Below the pieces are notes generated by a model. That model did not search any database. It had not been told where the DNA came from and was given only the letters and a program-made list of their open reading frames with translations. From NCBI RefSeq assembly GCF_027531545.1, contig NZ_JAPZSC010000006.1, positions 62,001-126,000 on the forward strand: DNA of 64,000 nt, written 5' to 3'. The translations under genes and the position numbers were made by a program. Each line of letters opens with the position of its first letter. Position 1 is the first letter of the stretch. This document shows positions 60,027 through 64,000 of this stretch, one piece after another. Source of the stretch: Silanimonas sp. (GTDB taxonomy: Bacteria; Pseudomonadota; Gammaproteobacteria; Xanthomonadales; Xanthomonadaceae).

Positions 60027-60917
60027 ATGAGTGCGCGCCTGCTCGACGGCAAAGGCATCGCCGACCGCTTGCTCGATGATCTCGCCGCCCGCGTGCAGGC
60101 CCGGCTCGCGGCCGGTCAATCGCGCCCGGGCCTCGCGGTGGTCCTCGTCGGCGACGATCCGGCATCGGCGGTGTACGTGCGCAACAAGCGCCGCGCCTGC
60201 CTGAAGGTGGGCATCGAGGCCCACGACTTCGACCTGCCCGCCGACACCAGCGATGCCGAGCTGATCGCGTTGATCGACCGTTTGAACGCGGATCCCGGCA
60301 TCCACGGCATCCTGCTTCAGCTCCCGCTGCCCGGCGGCCGCGACGGCCGCGAGATCATCCAGCGCATCGACCCGCGCAAGGACGTCGACGGTTTCCATCC
60401 GGAGAACGTCGGCCGCCTCGCGCTGCGGCAGTTCGGCCTGCGCCCGTGCACGCCGCGGGGCATCACCACCTTGCTCGGCTACACGGATCGCCCGGTGCGC
60501 GGCGCGAACGCCGTGGTGGTCGGCGTGAGCAACCACGTCGGCCGCCCGATGGTGCTCGAATTGATGATCGCCGGCTGCACCGTGACGGCATGCCACAAGT
60601 TCACGCCGCGCGAGGTGCTGCAGCGGCAGATCGAGCAGGCCGACATCCTCGTCGTCGCCGTGGGCCGCCCGGGCATCGTGCCCGGCGAGTGGGTGAAGCC
60701 GGGCGCGGTCGTCATCGATGTCGGCATCAACCGGATGGACGACGGGCGCCTCGTCGGCGATGTCGGGTTTGACGTGGCGCGCGATCGGGCCAGCTGGATC
60801 ACCCCGGTGCCCGGCGGCGTGGGGCCGATGACGGTCGCCACCCTGATGCAGAACACTATCGAAGCCGCCGATGCGGCCGATCGCCCCGGTCACGAGCTCT
60901 ACACCTACGCCCGATAG
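60027..60917 (+). CDS. folD: Methylenetetrahydrofolate dehydrogenase / cyclohydrolase
   Basis: 296 residues. Catalytic lysine K54 in [38 protein letters not shown], the NADP motif [11 protein letters not shown] and [16 protein letters not shown] are all diagnostic. It interconverts one-carbon folate intermediates in the cytoplasm. A TRAP transporter operon begins nine bases after its stop. Confidence 0.98.
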   Translation: MSARLLDGKGIADRLLDDLAARVQARLAAGQSRPGLAVVLVGDDPASAVYVRNKRRACLKVGIEAHDFDLPADTSDAELIALIDRLNADPGIHGILLQLPLPGGRDGREIIQRIDPRKDVDGFHPENVGRLALRQFGLRPCTPRGITTLLGYTDRPVRGANAVVVGVSNHVGRPMVLELMIAGCTVTACHKFTPREVLQRQIEQADILVVAVGRPGIVPGEWVKPGAVVIDVGINRMDDGRLVGDVGFDVARDRASWITPVPGGVGPMTVATLMQNTIEAADAADRPGHELYTYAR

Positions 60918-60926
60918 GCTGGCCGC

Positions 60927-61820
60927 ATGACCGTTTCGACCCCCGCCGCCGCCGCTCTAGTTCGCCCCACGCTGCGCGCGGTGGGCCTCGCCCTGTTGGT
61001 GCTGCTTGTCGCCGGCTGCAGCTCGATCGTCGGCAAGGCCACCCAGCGCCTCGCCGACAACCTCGGCAGCGCCGTGTTGAACGCCGACGACCCGTCCACC
61101 GTCCGTGACGGGCTTCCTGCCTACCTGCTGCTGCTCGACGGCCTGCTTGAGGGCGACCCCGAGAACGTCGGCACGTTGCTCGCCGCGGCGAACCTCAACG
61201 GCGCCTACGCCGGCAACTTCACCGGCAGCGACAGCGAACGGGCGAAGCGGCTGGCAGCCAAGGCGCTGGCCTATGCGAAGCGCGCCACCTGCCTCGAGGA
61301 AGAGGCGCTCTGCGCGACGCTCGAGGGCAATCCGGACGATTTCGCCGCGGCGCTCAAGGCCGTCGGCGACGAGCGCATCGGCCTGATGTACGGGCTCGCC
61401 GCGGCCTGGGCCGGTTACATCCAGGCGAACCGCGACGACTGGGGCGCGGTGGCGGACCTGCCCAAGGTGGAGGCCCTGCTCCAGCGGGTGGTGGCCATCG
61501 ATGCGAACCACGACGGCGGGCTGCCGCTGGTCTATCTCGGCGTGCTGAACTCGCTCCGGCCCGAGGCCGTCGGCGGCAAGCCCGAGGTGGGCAAGGCTTA
61601 CTTCCAGCAGGCGATCGACGCCTCCGAAGGGCGCAATCTGTACGCCAAGACGCTGATGGCGGAGTTCCATGCGCGCCTGGTCTTCGACCAGGACCTGCAC
61701 GACCGCTTGTTGAACGAAGTGCTGGCCGCCGACCCGAAGGCGCCGCGCTACACGCTGATGAACACGCTGGCCCAGGCGCGCGCGAAGGCGCTGCTGGAGT
61801 CCGGCAAGGACTATTTCTGA
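60927..61820 (+). CDS. TRAP-transporter T-component lipoprotein (TatT family)
   Basis: 297 residues. Lipobox LLVLLVAGC with Cys31, then an all-helical TPR-like protein (SSIVGKATQRLADNLGSAVLN, LLLDGLLEGDPENVGTLLAAANLNGAYAGNFT, YLGVLNSLRPEAVGG, YTLMNTLAQARAKALLESG). TatT proteins form ring-like partners of the solute receptor DctP in the periplasm. It sits before dctP, as in known TRAP operons with T components. Confidence 0.8.
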   Translation: MTVSTPAAAALVRPTLRAVGLALLVLLVAGCSSIVGKATQRLADNLGSAVLNADDPSTVRDGLPAYLLLLDGLLEGDPENVGTLLAAANLNGAYAGNFTGSDSERAKRLAAKALAYAKRATCLEEEALCATLEGNPDDFAAALKAVGDERIGLMYGLAAAWAGYIQANRDDWGAVADLPKVEALLQRVVAIDANHDGGLPLVYLGVLNSLRPEAVGGKPEVGKAYFQQAIDASEGRNLYAKTLMAEFHARLVFDQDLHDRLLNEVLAADPKAPRYTLMNTLAQARAKALLESGKDYF

Positions 61821-61833
61821 AGGACGCCCCCCG

Positions 61834-62847
61834 ATGATCCGCCGTCTCCTGCTCTCGATCCTGCTGCTGGCGTTCACGCCGGCGCTGCTCGCCCAGACCC
61901 AGACCCTGCGTCTCGCCACGCTGGCTCCGGACGGTTCGCCGTGGATGCGCGAGCTGCGTGCCGCGGCGGAACAGGTGAAGGCCGAAACCGGCGGCCGCGT
62001 GGAGATCCGCTACTTCCCGGGCGGAGTGATGGGCAATGACCAGGCCGTGCTGCGCCGAATCCGCCAGGGCGGCCAGCTTCAGGGCGGGGTACTCACCTCG
62101 AGCGAACTGTCGCTGGTTTATCCGGACGCGCCCGTCTACACGCTGCCGTTCATGTTCGCGAACTGGTCTGAAATCGACCGCGTGCGGCCGAAGGTCGATC
62201 CGCTGCTCGCGACGGGCTTCGCCGAGCGCGGCTTCCACATGCTGGGCGCCTCGGGCGTGGGCTTCGCCTACCTGATGAGCGCCAAGCCGATGGCCGGCGT
62301 CGAGGATGTCCGGCGCGCGAAGCTGTGGGTGCCGCAGAACGATGCCGTCGCGGAGATGACCTTCCGCGAGGGCGGCGCGAGCCCGATTCCGCTGCCGATC
62401 GGTGACGTCTTCACCAGCCTGCAGACCGGCATGGTCGACATGGTGGCGAACACGCCGGCCGGCACCGTGGCCCTGCAGTGGCACGGCCGCTTGAAGACGC
62501 TCTACGACCTGCCGTTGGTGTACGTGGTGGGCTTCATCGTCGTCGACCAGCGCGCGTGGTCGCGCATCGCGCCCGCTGATCAGGCCATCGTCGACCGCAT
62601 CTTCAAGGCCGCGTCCGCGCGCGTCGACCAGACGATCCGCCGCGACGACGTGGCCGCGCTGGAGGCCATGAAGAAGCAGGGGCTCACCGTCGTGACGCCG
62701 ACGCCGGCCGATGCCGAGTACTTCCGCGAGGTGGGTCGTCGGGTGCTCGCGCGGCTCGAGGCGGAGCAGGGCATCAGCCCGACCATCCTGAAGGCCATCC
62801 GCGACGCCAAGGCCTCCGGCACGGCCCCGGCGGGCGGCCAGCCTTGA
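61834..62847 (+). CDS. dctP: TRAP-transporter solute-binding protein, DctP family
   Basis: 337 residues. Signal peptide LLLSILLLAFTPALLAQT (residues 4-22) and the DctP core: RLATLAPDGSPWMRELRAAAEQVKAETGGRVEIRYFPGGVMGNDQAVLRRIRQGGQLQG, YTLPFMFANWSEIDRVR and DVRRAKLWVPQNDAV. Probable carboxylate or other small-anion receptor; ligand not readable. Upstream of dctQ by a TTGA overlap. Confidence 0.88.
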   Translation: MIRRLLLSILLLAFTPALLAQTQTLRLATLAPDGSPWMRELRAAAEQVKAETGGRVEIRYFPGGVMGNDQAVLRRIRQGGQLQGGVLTSSELSLVYPDAPVYTLPFMFANWSEIDRVRPKVDPLLATGFAERGFHMLGASGVGFAYLMSAKPMAGVEDVRRAKLWVPQNDAVAEMTFREGGASPIPLPIGDVFTSLQTGMVDMVANTPAGTVALQWHGRLKTLYDLPLVYVVGFIVVDQRAWSRIAPADQAIVDRIFKAASARVDQTIRRDDVAALEAMKKQGLTVVTPTPADAEYFREVGRRVLARLEAEQGISPTILKAIRDAKASGTAPAGGQP

Positions 62848-63338
62848 GCGAAGGCGCGCTCCAGCGCGTCTTGCGCGTCTTGCATCGTGCCGAGGACGCC
62901 GTGCTGGCCACGGCCTTGGGCGGACTGCTGCTGCTGGCCGTGGTGCAGATCGTGCTGCGCGTTGGTTTCGACGCAGGCTTGGCGTGGGCCGAGGCGATCA
63001 GTCGCGCCGGCGTGCTCTGGCTGGCGATGCTCGGTGCCTTGGGGGCGGCGCGCCAGCAGCGCCACATCGCCGTGGACGCGATTCCGCGCCTGCTCCCCGA
63101 TGCAGCGTGGCGGGCAGTGCACGTGCTCACCCAGTTCGCTGCCGCGGGCCTCTGCGGCTGGGCGGCGTGGGTGGGCTGGGGCCTGATGGTGTCCGAGCGC
63201 GAGTTCCCGCTGCCCTTCGTCGCCGGCATCGAAAGCTGGGTGCCGATGCTGGTGCTGCCGTTCGGCTTCGGCCTGCTGGCCCTGCGCTTCGTGCTCTCGG
63301 CCTTCGCGCCGCGGCCCATCGACGAGCCGGCGCCGTGA
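62844..63338 (+). CDS. dctQ: TRAP-transporter small permease, DctQ
   Basis: 164 residues from a TTG at 62844 overlapping the dctP stop (TTGA); no better start fits, since later candidates cut the first helix. Four membrane segments (VLATALGGLLLLAVVQIVLRV, LWLAMLGALGAAR, LTQFAAAGLCGWAAWVGW, WVPMLVLPFGFGLLALRFVLSAF) and the RQQRHIAVDAIPRLL region are as in DctQ. Overlaps dctM by four bases. Confidence 0.85.
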   Translation: MSEGALQRVLRVLHRAEDAVLATALGGLLLLAVVQIVLRVGFDAGLAWAEAISRAGVLWLAMLGALGAARQQRHIAVDAIPRLLPDAAWRAVHVLTQFAAAGLCGWAAWVGWGLMVSEREFPLPFVAGIESWVPMLVLPFGFGLLALRFVLSAFAPRPIDEPAP

Positions 63339-64000
63339 GCCTCGAGCTGCAGATCGGCCTGCTCCTGTTGCTCGCCGCCCTGGGCATGCCGCTGTTCGCG
63401 GTGATCCTGGGCATCGCGCTGGTCGGCCTGCAGGCCGCCGGCTACGAGCAGGCGGCACTCACCGAGTTCTACGGCCTTGGCGACATGCCGGGCCTGATCG
63501 CAATTCCGCTGTTCACGCTCGCGGGCTATCTGCTCAGCGAAAGCGGTGCGCCGAAGCGGCTGGTGCGGCTCTCCGACGCGCTGCTCGGCAGCTTGCCGGG
63601 CGGGCTGGCCATCGTCGCGATCGTCGCCTGTGCATTCTTCACGGCGTTCACCGGGGCCTCGGGCGTCACCGTGGTGGCGATGGGCGCGCTGCTGTATCCG
63701 GCCTTGAAGGCCGCCGGCTACCCGGACCGCTACAGCCTCGGCCTGGTCACGGCGGCGGGCAGCCTCGGCCTGCTGTTCGCGCCGTCGCTGCCCCTGATCC
63801 TCTACGGCTTCGTCGCGGCGCCGATCGCCACGAATCCCACGGTCAGCGTGCAGGACCTGTTCCTCGCGGGCCTGTTGCCGGGGGCGCTGATGCTGGTCGT
63901 CCTGTCTGCCCACGCGATGTGGGTGGGGCGAGGCGTCCCCTCGACAGGCAAGGCCTTCGATGCCCGCGAGCTGTGGGCGGCCGCCAAGGACGCGCGCTGG
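63335..64000 (+). CDS. dctM: TRAP-transporter large permease, DctM (C-terminus cut by window edge)
   Basis: 222 codons are visible from the GTG at 63335 (GTGA overlap); the full protein is usually about 430. Hydrophobic throughout, with LLLLLAALGMPLFAVILGIALVG, PGLIAIPLFTLAGYLLSESGAPKRLV, CAFFTAFTGASGVTVVAMGALLYPALKAAGYPDRY and a SLGLLFAPSLPLILYG segment, the DctM signature. Sodium-driven uptake with DctP/DctQ and the T component. Confidence 0.9.
   Translation, partial: MSLELQIGLLLLLAALGMPLFAVILGIALVGLQAAGYEQAALTEFYGLGDMPGLIAIPLFTLAGYLLSESGAPKRLVRLSDALLGSLPGGLAIVAIVACAFFTAFTGASGVTVVAMGALLYPALKAAGYPDRYSLGLVTAAGSLGLLFAPSLPLILYGFVAAPIATNPTVSVQDLFLAGLLPGALMLVVLSAHAMWVGRGVPSTGKAFDARELWAAAKDARW

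Overview
The window is about 64 kb of GC-rich, gene-dense bacterial chromosome carrying roughly 60 protein genes and no rRNA, tRNA, CRISPR array, insertion sequence or prophage that I can see. The gene order serC-pheA-hisC-aroA-cmk-rpsA-ihfB-lapA-lapB, the RlmN-PilW-RodZ-YfgM-BamB-Der string and the GC-rich codon use point to a gammaproteobacterium of the Xanthomonadales/Lysobacterales type. That placement is an inference; no rRNA gene is present to test it.

Region 1 (1-22.2 kb) is an exopolysaccharide locus. It has a UDP-uronate epimerase (cut by the left edge), a UDP-sugar dehydrogenase, a polyprenyl-phosphate sugar transferase, a J-domain membrane protein, and then a long tightly coupled operon: outer-membrane export protein, chain-length protein, a degenerate tyrosine-kinase-like ATPase, a beta-barrel protein, a polysaccharide deacetylase, four glycosyltransferases, two asparagine-synthase-type amidotransferases, an O-antigen-ligase/polymerase-type protein, a MurJ/Wzx-type flippase and a secreted beta-propeller-like protein. 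The set resembles exosortase/PEP-CTERM-associated polysaccharide loci, but no exosortase lies in the window. Two near-identical CRP/Clp-type sites (TGTGA-N6-TCTCA) lie upstream of the sugar transferase and of the export operon.

Region 2 (22.2-32.0 kb) looks like a storage-lipid/inclusion neighbourhood: two phasin-like proteins with Lys/Ala-rich histone-like tails, an acyl-CoA-binding protein, a TetR regulator, a fused two-domain reductase closely resembling fatty-acyl-CoA reductases that make fatty alcohols, a patatin-like lipase, a PHA-granule-region protein, and several unknowns (TPR-like, Mrr-like, FHA).

Region 3 (32.1-41.3 kb) is housekeeping: serC, pheA, hisC, aroA, cmk, rpsA, ihfB, lapA, lapB. 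Region 4 (41.3-45.1 kb) holds a WecA-type transferase, a WbpM/CapD-type dehydratase and galU, that is, precursor supply for surface glycans. Region 5 (45.1-51.3 kb) has a small membrane protein, an amine-oxidase-like flavoprotein and a PsrA-like regulator with a fadB/fadA-type beta-oxidation operon, with candidate operators. Region 6 (51.5-60.9 kb) is ndk, rlmN, pilW, rodZ, yfgM, bamB, der, an unusual MoeA-rhodanese-MoeB fusion and folD. Region 7 (60.9-64 kb) is a TRAP transporter operon (T component, DctP, DctQ, DctM) cut by the right edge.

No stretch longer than 300 bases lacks a gene; the larger gaps are described as regulatory features. Family names rest on reading motifs by eye and on remembered family sequences, not on searches.
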